Both the position numbers and the translations under genes were made by a program. From Salipiger mangrovisoli (GTDB lineage: Bacteria > Pseudomonadota > Alphaproteobacteria > Rhodobacterales > Rhodobacteraceae), in the NCBI RefSeq assembly GCF_015223355.1, contig NZ_JADFFK010000003.1, positions 241,909 through 305,908 on the forward strand: 64,000 bases of DNA, written 5' to 3'. This document shows positions 9,878 through 19,497 of this stretch, piece after piece. The notes below the pieces were generated by a model, which did no database searches, was not told the DNA's origin, and saw only the letters and a list, made by a program, of their open reading frames with translations. The first letter of the stretch is position 1. Each line of letters begins with the position of its first letter.

Positions 9878-10675
9878 TCACTCGGCGGCGCGAGGCAGCG
9901 GCACCACGTGCTCGGGGCGAGGCTCCTCGGCAGGCTCGGGGGCGGGAGCCGCCATGCTGACGGTGGCCTCGGGCAGGATCTCGGGCAGGATGTCCTCCAG
10001 CTCGTCGACCAGCCGTGCAAGCTGGGCTTGCGCGATGGCCTCGTCGAGTTCGAGCCGCTCGTGCCAGCGACGGATTTCCACCGCGGCGGCCTTGGCCTTG
10101 TCGATGCGGATGTTGAAGTCCTCGACTTCCTGCTGGCGCGCGACCAGGAAATCCTGCGCCCGCTGCACATTGCGGTCGGAATAGGTGCGGGCAAGATCGC
10201 GGGAGACGTGGCTCATCTGTGCGGCAACCTCGAGCACCGAGGGCTCAAGCTCGGCGAGATCGGGGTGGTCCCGCAGATATGCAAGGCGCTCACGCACCGA
10301 ATCGAACTCGGATTGAAGCTTGAAAACCCCCTCGCGGTCGGCGCGGTGGGACATGGCATACGCACGGGCAATGTCCCGCATCCCGATCTGGAACGAGCGG
10401 TGGGAGCGCTCGAGCGCCATCACGTGCAGTGCGTTGGGCAGGAAGGAAATCAGGACAAGCGCGAGGCCGGCGAGGCTGCATTGAACCCAAAGCCCGGCGT
10501 TCTCAATTTGTTGCCCGCCGAGACGGAGATCGATCTCGAGCCAGGGTGCGAACCCTGCGGCGGCGGCGGCGGTCCAGACGAGGAGCGCGACACCGATTGT
10601 GCCCACAAGCATGAAGGCCAGTCGTTGGAGGATATAGTGCAGGGCCAGACCTGCGTCACGAAGTTGGGACACCAT
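9878..10675 (-). CDS. Two-TM membrane protein with a long coiled coil, function unknown
   Basis: A 265-residue protein. Two hydrophobic segments (about 18-42 and 60-84) are followed by a long charged helical region (about 90-225) rich in Glu, Arg and Ala, likely a cytosolic coiled coil, and a Pro/Glu-rich tail. The ATG at 10675 is chosen because GGGAG lies 5 bases upstream and the membrane anchor begins there; an extension to 10795 would be AT-rich and unlike the rest. It lies upstream of radA on the same strand with a repeat element between. I do not recognise a named family. Confidence 0.65.
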   Translation of the reverse strand: MVSQLRDAGLALHYILQRLAFMLVGTIGVALLVWTAAAAAGFAPWLEIDLRLGGQQIENAGLWVQCSLAGLALVLISFLPNALHVMALERSHRSFQIGMRDIARAYAMSHRADREGVFKLQSEFDSVRERLAYLRDHPDLAELEPSVLEVAAQMSHVSRDLARTYSDRNVQRAQDFLVARQQEVEDFNIRIDKAKAAAVEIRRWHERLELDEAIAQAQLARLVDELEDILPEILPEATVSMAAPAPEPAEEPRPEHVVPLPRAAE

Positions 10676-10834
10676 GGGGACTCCCAAGAAAAAGCCAAAG
10701 AAAGAACAGTAAAGAAATAGAATAGGTCGAGTGTACCGAAAGGAGAGGAAAATGTTAACTTTAATGACGGACGCTAAGTCCGCGTGAACAATCACAGTGG
10801 CAGAATTGCAATTGTTAAGCGAGGCGGGCTTTCC
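10676..10834. other. AT-rich intergenic region
   Basis: This 159-base stretch is clearly richer in A+T than its neighbours and holds a small stem CGGAC/GTCCG (about 10768-10782). It probably carries the promoter of the minus-strand coiled-coil gene, but no clean -35/-10 pair was found. Confidence 0.4.
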
Positions 10835-11269
10835 CTAGTCGCCTGCTTTTCGCGCTTCGATCATTCCGATCACCAGGGACGCGAGCACGCAGAAGGTGAA
10901 GAGGTAGAGCCCCCAACCCGTCTCGATCCGCCCGACGCCCATGCCCTTGATCAGCGTGACATAGACCGCGACCAGGAAGATGTCGGCCATGGCAAGCTTG
11001 CCCAGCCCGTTGATCACCGGCAGCGCGCCGCGGGAAAGGTGGCCGAATTGGATCAGCGCGATCCCGGAGAGCTTCACCATCGGCGCCGCCAGGGCGAAGA
11101 GCGCCACCACCAGCGCGAGGAAAATGTCGCTGTGCCAGAGCGTGACGATGCCCGAGACCACGCTGATCTCGGAGAGGCCGAAGAGCGGCAGCAGCCCGGC
11201 GCGCATCAGCGGCGCGGTCCATGCCAGCGGGTAGAGGACGAAGAGCGCGAGATTGGCGTATTTCAGCAT
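10835..11269 (-). CDS. pqiA: Paraquat-inducible protein A (PqiA) family, single-domain
   Basis: A 144-residue inner-membrane protein with about four TM helices and the PqiA-type core ...GLLPLFGLSEISVVSGIVTL... and MVKLSGIALIQFGHLS. E. coli PqiA carries two such halves plus zinc-ribbon cysteines; this protein is one half without the cysteines. PqiA proteins work with MCE-type lipid transport. It sits downstream of mlaE-mlaF and a small membrane protein, with repeat copy B between, which supports a joint envelope-lipid role. Confidence 0.8.
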   Translation of the reverse strand: MLKYANLALFVLYPLAWTAPLMRAGLLPLFGLSEISVVSGIVTLWHSDIFLALVVALFALAAPMVKLSGIALIQFGHLSRGALPVINGLGKLAMADIFLVAVYVTLIKGMGVGRIETGWGLYLFTFCVLASLVIGMIEARKAGD

Positions 11270-11290
11270 GGGCGGGCCTTTGCGCCAGGC

Positions 11291-11352
11291 AGGGGCGCTG
11301 CCCCTCTTCGCCTTGCGGCGAATTCACCCCGGCGTATTGGGAAAGAGAAGAA
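11291..11352 (+). repeat. Dispersed intergenic hairpin element, copy B
   Basis: This copy is inverted relative to copy A. In plus-strand order it has the hairpin AGGGGC/GCCCCT (11291-11305), a second stem TCGCC/GGCGA, then CACCCCGGCGTATT and an AAGAGAAGAAG end. It lies between pqiA and the 129-residue membrane protein gene. Confidence 0.8.
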
Positions 11353-11360
11353 GACGGCGG

Positions 11361-11750
11361 TTACACGAAGCGCGCCGCCAGCCAGAGACCGAGGAGCGCC
11401 GCGAGCAGGATCATATGCAGGATGTCGATCGCGCGGAAGCGGCGTCCCGGCAGCACGGCGCTGAGCGCCAGCGGCAGGGACGCCAACAAGAGGGCGGGAG
11501 CGCCCTGTTGCCAGGCGAGGAAGCGCGACAGCGTTGGCAGCAGCGACGCATGGGCGGCGGCGTAGAGCGGGGCGATGCTTTCAAGGATTCCCAGCGCCGC
11601 GAGGGCCAGCGTGACCAGCGCGGCGAGGCGGGAGGGGCCGCGCCCGAAGAGGCCTCGGGTCAGCGCGAGAAGCGCCAGACACTCGAGGTAGACAAAGCTC
11701 TTGAAGACGATCAGGGCCAGCAAAAGCGGGCTCGGCTCAAACGGGCTCAC
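11361..11750 (-). CDS. Small polytopic membrane protein coupled to mlaF
   Basis: A 129-residue, very hydrophobic protein with three to four TM helices (about 8-28, 42-60, 76-98 and 104-126). The start is GTG at 11750, overlapping the mlaF stop as GTGA, so translation is coupled. No named family is recognised. Its place after mlaE-mlaF and before pqiA suggests an accessory part of the same lipid-transport system. It occupies a slot where MCE (MlaD) might be expected but bears no likeness to it. Confidence 0.7.
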   Translation of the reverse strand: MSPFEPSPLLLALIVFKSFVYLECLALLALTRGLFGRGPSRLAALVTLALAALGILESIAPLYAAAHASLLPTLSRFLAWQQGAPALLLASLPLALSAVLPGRRFRAIDILHMILLAALLGLWLAARFV

Positions 11751-12493
11751 CGCAGTGCCTCGATCGGGCCTGTTGCCTGTCCGTGGATGAATTGCTGGAC
11801 GTAAGGGTCTGGTGTCGCGTCCATTTCTCCGGATGGGCCTTGCCAGCGAATCTTGCCGGCATGCAGCATGGCGACGCGGTCGGCGATGGCGCGCACCGAG
11901 CTCATGTCGTGGGTGATGGTCAGCGCGGTGACACCCATCTCGGTGACGATCTCGCGGATCAGCGCGTTGATCACCCCGGCCATGATCGGATCGAGCCCGG
12001 TAGTCGGCTCGTCGAAGAAGATGATCTCGGGCTCGGCGGCGATGGCGCGGGCGAGCCCGACGCGCTTCTGCATGCCGCCCGAGAGCTCGGCGGGCAGCCG
12101 GTCGGCGACCTCGGGGCCGAGGCCGACACGGCGCAGTTTCTCGATGGCGATCTCGCGCGCCACGCGGCGCGGGCGCTTGAGCGGGCCGCGCAGCAGGCGG
12201 AAGGCGACGTTCTGCCAGACAGGCAGCGAGTCGAAGAGCGCGGCACCCTGGAACAGCATGCCGAAGCGGGAGAGAAGGGCGTCGCGGTTGCCGCGCGTGG
12301 CGTCCTGCCCGTCGATCTCGATCCGGCCGCTGTCGGGGGTGACGAGCCCGAGGATGCACTTCAGCAGCACCGACTTGCCGGTGCCCGAGCCGCCGATGAT
12401 CACCAGCGAGCTGCCCCTGGGCACGTGCAGCGAGGCCCCGCGCAGCACCGGTGCGCCGTCGAAACTCTTGTGCAGGTCCGAAAGGGTGATCAT
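11747..12493 (-). CDS. mlaF: MlaF-type ABC transporter ATP-binding protein
   Basis: A 248-residue ATPase of the phospholipid-transport (Mla/Ttg2A) ABC subfamily. It has Walker A GGSGTGKSVLLK (about 35-46), signature LSGGMQKRVGLARA, Walker B IIFFDEPTTGLDPIM and the switch histidine in ITHDM. The GGMQKR variant and DEPTTGLDP are typical of MlaF rather than importers. The start overlaps the mlaE stop (ATGA), and the end overlaps the next gene (GTGA). Confidence 0.92.
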   Translation of the reverse strand: MITLSDLHKSFDGAPVLRGASLHVPRGSSLVIIGGSGTGKSVLLKCILGLVTPDSGRIEIDGQDATRGNRDALLSRFGMLFQGAALFDSLPVWQNVAFRLLRGPLKRPRRVAREIAIEKLRRVGLGPEVADRLPAELSGGMQKRVGLARAIAAEPEIIFFDEPTTGLDPIMAGVINALIREIVTEMGVTALTITHDMSSVRAIADRVAMLHAGKIRWQGPSGEMDATPDPYVQQFIHGQATGPIEALR

Positions 12494-13296
12494 GCCGAGA
12501 AGAACACCCCCGTGAGCAGGAAGTTGGCGGCAAGGATCAGGATTGCCGCCGCCTCGACCGAGGACTTGGTGGCGCGGCCCACCCCCTGCGCGCCGCGGCC
12601 CGAGTGCATCCCGCAGTAGCAGCCCATCAGCGCCGCGATTCCGCCGAAGGCGCAGCCCTTGGCGAGCGAGGAGAGCACGTCGAGCGGCTCGAGAAAATCC
12701 AGCGTGTTGGCAAGGTAACCGATCGGGTTGAAGCCGAGCGCGCTGGTGGCCACGGCGTAGCCGCCGGCGATGCCGATCACGTCGCCCACCGCCACCAGCA
12801 GCGGCACGGTCAGCAGCGCGGCCAGCAGGCGCGGCGCGACAAGGTATTTCATCGGGTCGGTCGAGAGCGTCACCAGCGCGTCGATCTGCTCGGTGACCTT
12901 CATCGTGGCGATTTCGGCGGCGATCGACGAGGTGACCCGCGCGGCGATCATCAACCCGACGAGCACCGGACCGAGTTCGCGCACCATGCCGATGGCGACA
13001 ATCTGCGGCACCACCGCCTCGGCGTTGAAGCGTGCGCCGCCGGAATAGATCTGCAGCGCCAGCGCGCCGCCGGTGAACAGCGCCGTCATGCCCACCACCG
13101 GCAGCGACAGCCAGCCGATGTGGAGCAGGGCCATGAAGAACTCGCGCGGGTAGAGCGGTGGGCGGAGGATGTGACTGACGGCCGCGAGCGCGAAGAGCGT
13201 CAGCCGTCCCGCCGCGCCGAGCGCCCGGATGACCGCGCGGCCGAGTGTCCCCAGTGCCGCGGCGGGCGCGGCGGCAAGGGTGCGTCCAAGGCTCAT
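12490..13296 (-). CDS. mlaE: MlaE-type ABC transporter permease
   Basis: A 268-residue inner-membrane permease of the MlaE/DUF140 family. After an amphipathic N-terminus it has about five TM segments and the conserved core [20 protein letters not shown] with [16 protein letters not shown], hallmarks of this family. The start overlaps the alr stop (ATGA). No MlaD, MlaC or MlaB gene lies in the cluster, so its MCE partner must be elsewhere or be replaced by the small proteins downstream. Confidence 0.93.
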   Translation of the reverse strand: MSLGRTLAAAPAAALGTLGRAVIRALGAAGRLTLFALAAVSHILRPPLYPREFFMALLHIGWLSLPVVGMTALFTGGALALQIYSGGARFNAEAVVPQIVAIGMVRELGPVLVGLMIAARVTSSIAAEIATMKVTEQIDALVTLSTDPMKYLVAPRLLAALLTVPLLVAVGDVIGIAGGYAVATSALGFNPIGYLANTLDFLEPLDVLSSLAKGCAFGGIAALMGCYCGMHSGRGAQGVGRATKSSVEAAAILILAANFLLTGVFFSA

Positions 13297-14330
13297 TCGC
13301 CCGTGTAGCTCCTCGTGTAGCGGCCGCCGAGCGCGGTGAGGATCTCGTAGCCGATCGTGTCGATGTGGTTCGCAAGCTGATCCACGCCCTGGTGCGAGCC
13401 GAGCAGTTCGAGCGTCTCGGGCACATTTTCAACTGCGGTCACGTCGACGGTGATCAGATCCATCGAGATGCGGCCCAGCAGCTTGCAGCGGGTCTCGCCG
13501 GCCCAGAGGTAGGTCTTGGGCGCGAGGGCGCGGTGCAGCCCGTCGGCATAGCCTGCAGAGATGGTCGCGACCTTCATCGGCGAGCGGGCGACGAAATGAT
13601 TGGCGTAGCCCACCGACTCGCCGGTCTTGACCTCACGGGTCTGGATCACCGGGATGTGCAGAGACACCACGCGCTGCGCGTCGCGGAACGGCATCGCACC
13701 ATAAAGGCCGATGCCGGGGCGGGTGACATCGAAATGGTAGTTCTTGCCCAGCAGGATGCCGCCCGTGGCGGAGAGCGAGCGCGGCGCGTCGAGGCCGTCG
13801 GTCATCTCGCGGAAGGTGCGCAGCTGGTGCGCGTTCATGCCGTGGTTCGGCTCGTCGGCACAGGCCAGGTGCGACATGATCAGCCGTGGCTTCTGCTTCA
13901 TCGCGAGTTCGCGCAAGGCAGCCCATTCCTCGGCCTCCATGCCGAGCCGGTTCATGCCGCTGTCGAGCTGGATGCCGAAGGCATGGCCCGGCAGCGCCTC
14001 GACGTGGCGCAGCATCTGGTCGATGGAGTTCAGCATCGGCGTCAGGCCCGCCGCCTTGATCAACTTGGCGTCGCCCGCCATGTGGCCGCCGAAGACGTTG
14101 ATCTCGGGACCTTTCCCCAGCGCCTTGCGGACAGCGGCGCCCTCTTCCACCGTGGCGGTGAAGAAGCGGCGCACACCTTCGCGCGCAAGCATCGGCGCGA
14201 CGCGATCGGCGCCGAGACCGTAGGAGTCTGCCTTTACGACGGCGCCGGTCTCGCAGTCGGAGAGGGCGTCGAGGGCGCGCCAGTTGGCGCGGATCGCATC
14301 GAGATCGATGGTAAGCTGTGCCTGTGCCAT
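13293..14330 (-). CDS. alr: Alanine racemase
   Basis: A 345-residue PLP enzyme making D-alanine for peptidoglycan. The PLP lysine is Lys33 in [10 protein letters not shown]. Later motifs include the substrate-site RPGIGLYG and the C-terminal [11 protein letters not shown]. Length is normal. The ATG at 14330 opens directly into the barrel; its ribosome site is weak. It overlaps mlaE by 4 bases, joining D-Ala supply to a lipid-transport operon. Confidence 0.95.
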   Translation of the reverse strand: MAQAQLTIDLDAIRANWRALDALSDCETGAVVKADSYGLGADRVAPMLAREGVRRFFTATVEEGAAVRKALGKGPEINVFGGHMAGDAKLIKAAGLTPMLNSIDQMLRHVEALPGHAFGIQLDSGMNRLGMEAEEWAALRELAMKQKPRLIMSHLACADEPNHGMNAHQLRTFREMTDGLDAPRSLSATGGILLGKNYHFDVTRPGIGLYGAMPFRDAQRVVSLHIPVIQTREVKTGESVGYANHFVARSPMKVATISAGYADGLHRALAPKTYLWAGETRCKLLGRISMDLITVDVTAVENVPETLELLGSHQGVDQLANHIDTIGYEILTALGGRYTRSYTGE

Positions 14331-14435
14331 GGCGCGTTGATTGCCGGGCGGGGGCGGGGCGTCAAGAGGGAAAGCACCGCCGGAGGCGCGCGGCGCGGAA
14401 GCCCGTGACTCCGGGCCTGTGGTGCGGGCAGGCGC

Positions 14436-14487
14436 GGGGGTTTCACACCCCCGCACCCCCGTGGGATATTTTCGCCTAGAAGAAGGC
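14436..14487 (-). repeat. Dispersed intergenic hairpin element, copy C (variant)
   Basis: On the minus strand the element reads CGCCTTCTTCTAGGCGAAAA, TATCCCACGGGGGTGCGGGGG, then a loop and CCCCCGC. The TTCTTCT, the AAATA-like core and GGGGGTG are kept, while the AATACGCC core is altered to ATATCCCAC. It lies in the dnaB-alr gap. Confidence 0.65.
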
Positions 14488-14494
14488 GGGGGCG

Positions 14495-15982
14495 TCAGAA
14501 ATTGTCGCCTTCGCCGTTCTGCCAGGGGCGCACGAGGTTGCCGAAGCGGGTGAAGCGGCCCTCGAAGCTGAGCTCCACCGTGCCGATCGGGCCGTGACGC
14601 TGCTTGCCGATGATCACCTCGGCCTTGCCGTGCAGGCGCTCCATGCGTTCCTGCCAGGCGGCCATCTCGTCGAGCCGGTCATCCGAGGGCTTCTCGCGCT
14701 CGACGTAGTATTCCTCGCGGAACACGAACATCACCACGTCGGCGTCCTGTTCGATCGAGCCCGATTCCCGCAGGTCCGAGAGCTGCGGGCGCTTGTCCTC
14801 GCGGCTTTCCACACCGCGCGACAGCTGCGAAAGCGCGATCACCGGGATGTTGAGTTCCTTGGCGATGGCCTTGAGGCCCATGGAGATCTCGGCGATCTCC
14901 TGCACCCGGTTCTCGGCGGTGCCGCGCACCAGCTGCAGGTAGTCGACCATCAGCACGTCGAGCCCATGGGTCCGCTTCAGCCGCCGCGCGCGGGCGGCGA
15001 GCTGGGCGATCGGGATGGCGGGCGTGTCGTCGATGAAGAGCGGGCAAGCCTCGAGGCTCTTCGCGGCATCGACGAAGCGGCGGAACTCGGCCTCGGTCAT
15101 GTCGCCGCGGCGGATCTGCTCGGAGGGGACCTCGGCGGCTTCCGAGAGGATACGGGCGGCGAGCTGCTCGGCGCTCATCTCGAGCGAGTAGAAGCCCACG
15201 ACGCCGCCTTCGATCGCCCCCTCGGTGCCGTCGTGACGGGTGCCCTTCTTGTAGGCCTTGGCGATGTTGAAGGCGATGTTGGTGGCCAGCGAGGTTTTCC
15301 CCATCGAGGGGCGCCCGGCGAGGATCAGAAGGTCCGAGGGGTGCAGCCCGCCCAGCTTCTTGTCCATGTCGATCAGGCCGGTGGAAACGCCGGCCAGCCC
15401 GCCCTCGCGCTGGTAGGCGGCATTCGCCACGTTCACCGCGTCGGTCACCGCGCGCAGGAAGGACTGGAAGCCGCCCTCGGTCTGGCCCTGTTCGGCGAGC
15501 TTGTAGAGTGCCTGCTCGGCCTGCACGATCTGTTCGCGCGGCTCGGACTTCACGTCGACCTTGGTGGCCCGGTCTGAGATGTCGCGGCCAAGCCGGATGA
15601 GATCGCGGCGCACCGCCAGATCGTAGATCATCTGCGCGTAGTCGCGCACGGCGAAGCTCGAGACCGCGGCGCCGGCGAGGCGGGCCAGATAGGCCGGCCC
15701 GCCCAGTTCCTTCAGCCCCTCGTCATCCTCCATGAAGGCCTTCAGCGTCACCGGGGACGCGAGGTTGTTCTTGGCGATGCGGGCGGCGGCGATCTCGAAG
15801 ATGCGGCGGTGCACCGGATCGTAGAAATGCTGCGGGCCGAGGATGGCCGCGACCCGGTCGTAGACGTCGTTGTTGGTCAGGATCGCGCCAAGCAGCTGCT
15901 GCTCGGCCTCGATCGAATGCGGCATCGTGTCGGCCTGCTCGACCTCGACACCCGTGGCGTTGAATACGCTGTGATCGTTCAT
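14495..15982 (-). CDS. dnaB: Replicative DNA helicase DnaB
   Basis: A 495-residue hexameric 5'-3' helicase that unwinds DNA at the replication fork. The N-terminal DnaB domain begins [18 protein letters not shown] (about 21-38), Walker A is GRPSMGKTS (223-231), and later motifs include the Walker B strand before DYLQLVRG and the [10 protein letters not shown] arginine region. There is no intein. The ATG at 15982 is preferred to 16009 because GGGGA lies about 8 bases upstream. It is followed by alr on the same strand. Confidence 0.96.
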   Translation of the reverse strand: MNDHSVFNATGVEVEQADTMPHSIEAEQQLLGAILTNNDVYDRVAAILGPQHFYDPVHRRIFEIAAARIAKNNLASPVTLKAFMEDDEGLKELGGPAYLARLAGAAVSSFAVRDYAQMIYDLAVRRDLIRLGRDISDRATKVDVKSEPREQIVQAEQALYKLAEQGQTEGGFQSFLRAVTDAVNVANAAYQREGGLAGVSTGLIDMDKKLGGLHPSDLLILAGRPSMGKTSLATNIAFNIAKAYKKGTRHDGTEGAIEGGVVGFYSLEMSAEQLAARILSEAAEVPSEQIRRGDMTEAEFRRFVDAAKSLEACPLFIDDTPAIPIAQLAARARRLKRTHGLDVLMVDYLQLVRGTAENRVQEIAEISMGLKAIAKELNIPVIALSQLSRGVESREDKRPQLSDLRESGSIEQDADVVMFVFREEYYVEREKPSDDRLDEMAAWQERMERLHGKAEVIIGKQRHGPIGTVELSFEGRFTRFGNLVRPWQNGEGDNF

Positions 15983-16257
15983 GCCTGTCCCCTTGGCCCA
16001 TGCTGCCATGGGCCGACGTCCTTGCTGTCCCAGTCGATGTCCCGCCGGCTCCCCCGAGTCCCGCAGGTCCGAGCGTCATAGCGCGCCATGGGCCGCGGAC
16101 CAATCTGGAAATCTCTGTGGACTATTTCGGGATAACCGGAAATGCGCCCGGTGCCCGCCGCTGCTCTTGAAGATATCGTAGCAGGCTCGGGATTTTTCGC
16201 AATATTTTGTGCACGTGTCGGGCGGGGTGCAAAGCGCCCCGCCAAGCGAAGACTATC
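15983..16257. other. dnaB upstream region with a pyrE-end hairpin
   Basis: A 275-base gap between two minus-strand genes. It contains a strong 10-bp stem, GGCGGGGTGC (16221-16230) and GCGCCCCGCC (16234-16243), just past the pyrE stop; no T-run follows on the minus strand, so it may protect or weakly terminate the transcript. AT-richer sequence near 16100-16210 is the likely dnaB promoter zone, but no clear boxes are assigned. Confidence 0.45.
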
Positions 16258-16935
16258 TTATGCGCCGTTTTCCGCCTGCCATTTGCGCGGATCCTCGAGG
16301 AAAGCCTCGACCGCGGCCAGCGTCGCGGGCTCGAAGCCGCCGCGCGCCTTGGCCTCGGCCAGCACGTCGTGCCAGGTACAGAGGTAATGCAGCTCGACGC
16401 CGTGATCGCCCAGCGTCTTCGTGGTCTCGGGGAAGATGCCGTAGTAGAAGATCACCGCGGTATGCGCACAGGTGGCCCCGGTTTCGCGGATCGCGTCGAC
16501 GAAGCTGAGCTTGGAGCCGCCGTCGGTGGTCAGATCCTCGACGAGCAGCACGCGCTGGCCCTCGGTCATCTTGCCCTCGATGCGGGCGTTGCGGCCGTAT
16601 CCCTTGGGCTTCTTGCGCACGTAGGTCATCGGCAGCGCCATGCGCTCGGCCACCAGCGCGGCGAAGGGAATGCCCGCGGTCTCGCCACCGGCGATATTGT
16701 CGAAGGCCTCGAAACCGGCGTTGCGCATGACGGTGACGGTCAGGAAGTCCATCAGCGTCGAGCGGATGCGCGGATGCGAGATCGGCGTGCGGCAGTCGAT
16801 GTAGACCGGCGAGGGCAGGCCGGAGGCGAGCTTGAAGGGCTCGTCGCCCATGAAATGCACCGCGCCGATCTCCCAGAGCATCCGGGCCGTCAGCCGGGCC
16901 ATTTCTTCTTGCGAGGGATAGGACGAGGGGATCAT
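16258..16935 (-). CDS. pyrE: Orotate phosphoribosyltransferase
   Basis: A 225-residue pyrimidine-synthesis enzyme joining orotate to PRPP. The PRPP loop is [14 protein letters not shown], preceded by the orotate-site [15 protein letters not shown] loop. Length suits the alphaproteobacterial type. It lies downstream of pyrC on the same strand, with repeat copy D in between. The neighbours make successive steps, with PyrC feeding dihydroorotate toward orotate. Confidence 0.96.
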   Translation of the reverse strand: MIPSSYPSQEEMARLTARMLWEIGAVHFMGDEPFKLASGLPSPVYIDCRTPISHPRIRSTLMDFLTVTVMRNAGFEAFDNIAGGETAGIPFAALVAERMALPMTYVRKKPKGYGRNARIEGKMTEGQRVLLVEDLTTDGGSKLSFVDAIRETGATCAHTAVIFYYGIFPETTKTLGDHGVELHYLCTWHDVLAEAKARGGFEPATLAAVEAFLEDPRKWQAENGA

Positions 16936-17016
16936 GAGGGCAGCTCCTTTGAAAACCGCGCCCGCCTTAGCGCGAAACCGCGGGGGCGGGAAGGGCGCAT
17001 CGTGCGCCGCCGCCCT

Positions 17017-17066
17017 GCTTCATTGTTCGGCAAATACGCCGGGGGTGCGGGGGCAGCGCCCCCGCG
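17017..17066 (+). repeat. Dispersed intergenic hairpin element, copy D
   Basis: TTCATTGTTCGGCAAATACG, then CCGGGGGTG, then an 8-bp perfect hairpin GCGGGGGC/GCCCCCGC with loop AGC (17047-17065). It lies in the pyrC-pyrE gap and, on the minus strand, follows the pyrC stop. Confidence 0.8.
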
Positions 17067-17070
17067 TCTG

Positions 17071-18108
17071 TCAGCCCTCGACCCGCCAGTGCAGCGGCAT
17101 GCCCGGATCGAAGACGGTCACCGGTCCGGCGCCGGTCTCGATCTTGGCGGGGTAGGTCACGGGATCGCCCTTCACCAGCGTCACCGTCTCCTCGCTCACC
17201 GGCAGGCGGTAGAAGGCCGGACCGTTGCGCGAGGCGAAGGCCTCGAGCTTGTCCAGCGCGCCGTCCTGCTCGAAGACCTCGGCGAGGATCGACAGGGTGT
17301 TGGTCGCGGTGAAGCAGCCGGCGCAGCCGCAGGCGCTTTCCTTGGCCGGATCGGCATGCGGCGCGCTGTCGGTGCCGAGGAAGAAGCTGGCATCGCCCGA
17401 GGTCGCGGCCTCGCGCAGCGCCAGCCGGTGCTCCTCGCGCTTGGCGACGGGCAGGCAGTAGTAATGCGGCTTGATGCCGCCGACGAGGATGTGGTTGCGG
17501 TTGATCACCAGGTGATGCGTGGTGATCGTCGCGCCCAGATCGTCGCCGCCGGCGCGGGCATAGTCGACACCCTGCTTGGTGGTGATGTGTTCCATGACCA
17601 CGCGCAGGCCGGGCGTGGCGCGGCGGATCGGGTCGAGCACGCGGTCGATGAACACCGCCTCGCGGTCGAAGATGTCGATGTCGCTGTCCACCACCTCGCC
17701 GTGCACGCAGAGCGGGATGCCCTTCTCGGCCATCAGCTCGAGCACCGGGCGCACCTTGTCGAAGTCGCGCACGCCGGAGGCGGAGTTGGTGGTGGCACCC
17801 GCCGGGTAGAGCTTCAGCGCGGTGATGATGCCCGCGTCATAGGCCGCGGCCACGTCCGCCGGATCGGTGGTCTCGGTCAGGTAGAGCGTCATCAGCGGAG
17901 TGAAACCGCTGCCCTCGGGCAGAGCCTTCAGGATTCGCTCGCGGTAGGCCGCGGCCTGGTCGCCGGTGACCACCGGCGGCACGAGGTTGGGCATGATGAT
18001 CGCCCGGCCGAAGTGGCGGGCGGATTCGGGGGCGATGCCGGCCAGCATCTCGCCATCGCGGAGGTGCAGGTGCCAGTCGTCGGGGCGGCGGAGCGTGATC
18101 TGGGTCAT
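17071..18108 (-). CDS. pyrC: Dihydroorotase
   Basis: A 345-residue zinc amidohydrolase of the PyrC (class II) type, closing N-carbamoyl-aspartate to dihydroorotate. The metal ligands His13 and His15 lie in WHLHLRDGE, and the carboxylated lysine is Lys99 in [12 protein letters not shown]. The histidine strand [15 protein letters not shown] and the catalytic Asp region GTDSAPH complete the site. The ATG at 18108 starts exactly at the family N-terminus. It is divergent from cysK. Confidence 0.95.
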   Translation of the reverse strand: MTQITLRRPDDWHLHLRDGEMLAGIAPESARHFGRAIIMPNLVPPVVTGDQAAAYRERILKALPEGSGFTPLMTLYLTETTDPADVAAAYDAGIITALKLYPAGATTNSASGVRDFDKVRPVLELMAEKGIPLCVHGEVVDSDIDIFDREAVFIDRVLDPIRRATPGLRVVMEHITTKQGVDYARAGGDDLGATITTHHLVINRNHILVGGIKPHYYCLPVAKREEHRLALREAATSGDASFFLGTDSAPHADPAKESACGCAGCFTATNTLSILAEVFEQDGALDKLEAFASRNGPAFYRLPVSEETVTLVKGDPVTYPAKIETGAGPVTVFDPGMPLHWRVEG

Positions 18109-18332
18109 GCCCCGCGCGTTAGCACGCGCGCGCGCGCCGGGCCAGATGGGTTGCGCACGGAGGGTGCGGGAAACGTCGAATTCCCGCGCCAGGGCCGCGC
18201 CGGGTCGCCCCGCCGATACCGTGCTGAAACAAGAACCGCCGCGGCTGAAACCCTTGCAACCCGGTTCTGCGCGCACCCCGTGCGGGTTTGGAGTATCCTG
18301 CCCCGACGGAAACATTGCCAGGGAGAAACACC

Positions 18333-19412
18333 ATGGACGCCTCGACGCCCAGCGACACCATCGGCCGCGGCCGCCTCTACGACAGCATCGTCGACACCGT
18401 CGGCAACACGCCCGTGGTGCGGATCAACCACCTCGCCCCCGAGGGGGTGGAGATCTACGTGAAGACCGAATTCTTCAACCCCGCCGCCTCGGTCAAGGAC
18501 CGGCTGGCGATGAGCATCATCGAGACCGCAGAGCGGAACGGCACGCTGAAGCCCGGCCAGACCGTGGTCGAGGCGACGAGCGGCAACACCGGCATCGGCC
18601 TTGCCATGGTCTGTGCCGCCAAGGGCTACCCGCTGGTGGTGACCATGGCCGACAGCTTCTCGGTCGAGCGGCGCAAGCTGATGCGGATGCTGGGCGCCAA
18701 GGTGGTGCTGACGCCGCGCGCCGAGAAGGGCTTCGGCATGTACCGCAAGGCGGTGGAACTGGCCCAGAAGAACGGCTGGTTTCTCGCCCGGCAGTTCGAG
18801 ACCGAGGCCAATGCGGCCGTGCACGAGGCCACCACGGGACGCGAGATCGTAAATGATTTCAAGGGCAAGAACCTCGACTATTTCGTCACCGGCTACGGCA
18901 CCGGTGGCACGGTTACCGGGGTCGCCCGGGTGCTGCGCAAGGAGCGCCCCGAGACCAAGATCGTCCTGTCCGAGCCGATGAACGCGCAGCTGGTGGGCAG
19001 CGGCATCGCGCAGGGCCGCGCCGAGGACGGATCGCCCACCGAGAGTCACAGCGCCTTCGAGCCGCATCCGATCCAGGGCTGGACCCCGGATTTCATCCCC
19101 GCCGTGCTGCAGGAGGGGCTCGACGCCGGGGCCTACGACGAGCTGATCCCGGTCGCCGGTCCCGACGGCATCGCCTGGGCCAGGAAGCTGGCGATGAAGG
19201 AAGGCATCCTGACCGGCGTCTCCGGCGGCTCCACCTTCGCCATCGCGATGAAGCTGGCCGAGACGGCGGAGCCCGGCACGGTGATCCTCGCCATGCTGCC
19301 CGACACCGGCGAGCGCTACATGTCCACGCCGCTCTTCGAGGGCATCGTCGAGGAGATGGACGAGGAAGAGCAGGCCCTGTCGCGTTCCACCCCGTCGAGC
19401 CAGATGGGCTGA
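18333..19412 (+). CDS. cysK: Cysteine synthase A
   Basis: A 359-residue PLP enzyme making cysteine from O-acetylserine and sulfide. PLP Lys55 lies in NPAASVKDR, the substrate loop is [14 protein letters not shown], and the phosphate-binding loop is [10 protein letters not shown]. It is longer than E. coli CysK because of an extended C-terminus ending [18 protein letters not shown], which may carry a regulatory tail. The ribosome site AGGGAG lies about 8 bases before the ATG. It is followed by a strong terminator. Confidence 0.93.
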   Translation: MDASTPSDTIGRGRLYDSIVDTVGNTPVVRINHLAPEGVEIYVKTEFFNPAASVKDRLAMSIIETAERNGTLKPGQTVVEATSGNTGIGLAMVCAAKGYPLVVTMADSFSVERRKLMRMLGAKVVLTPRAEKGFGMYRKAVELAQKNGWFLARQFETEANAAVHEATTGREIVNDFKGKNLDYFVTGYGTGGTVTGVARVLRKERPETKIVLSEPMNAQLVGSGIAQGRAEDGSPTESHSAFEPHPIQGWTPDFIPAVLQEGLDAGAYDELIPVAGPDGIAWARKLAMKEGILTGVSGGSTFAIAMKLAETAEPGTVILAMLPDTGERYMSTPLFEGIVEEMDEEEQALSRSTPSSQMG

Positions 19413-19420
19413 GACGTAAA

Positions 19421-19455
19421 GAAGGGCGCGAGACATCCCGCGCCCTTCTTCTCTT
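19421..19455 (+). terminator. cysK terminator
   Basis: A 10-bp perfect stem GAAGGGCGCG (19421-19430) and CGCGCCCTTC (19439-19448), followed by TTCTCTTT, lies 9 bases after the cysK stop. The T-rich tail merges into the repeat element copy E. Confidence 0.85.
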
Positions 19456-19490
19456 TCCAAATACGCATGGCCGGACCTGCGGGCCATGCG
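19445..19490 (+). repeat. Dispersed intergenic hairpin element, copy E (partial)
   Basis: CTTCTTCTCTTTCCAAATAC matches the 5' part of copies A and B. The usual GGGGGTG/GGGGGC portion is replaced by another stem, CGCATGGCC/GGCCATGCG (19464-19490). It lies between convergent cysK and the b561-YceI gene and seems to double as terminator tail. Confidence 0.65.
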
Positions 19491-19497
19491 CGCCGTG

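Noticed and set aside
16105..16140. Possible DnaA box (TAGTCCACA) upstream of dnaB
   Set aside because: Two mismatches to TTATNCACA and no cluster of further boxes.
16207..18462. 751-codon plus-strand frame over pyrE and pyrC
   Set aside because: It is antisense to two well-supported genes, with shadow-like composition.
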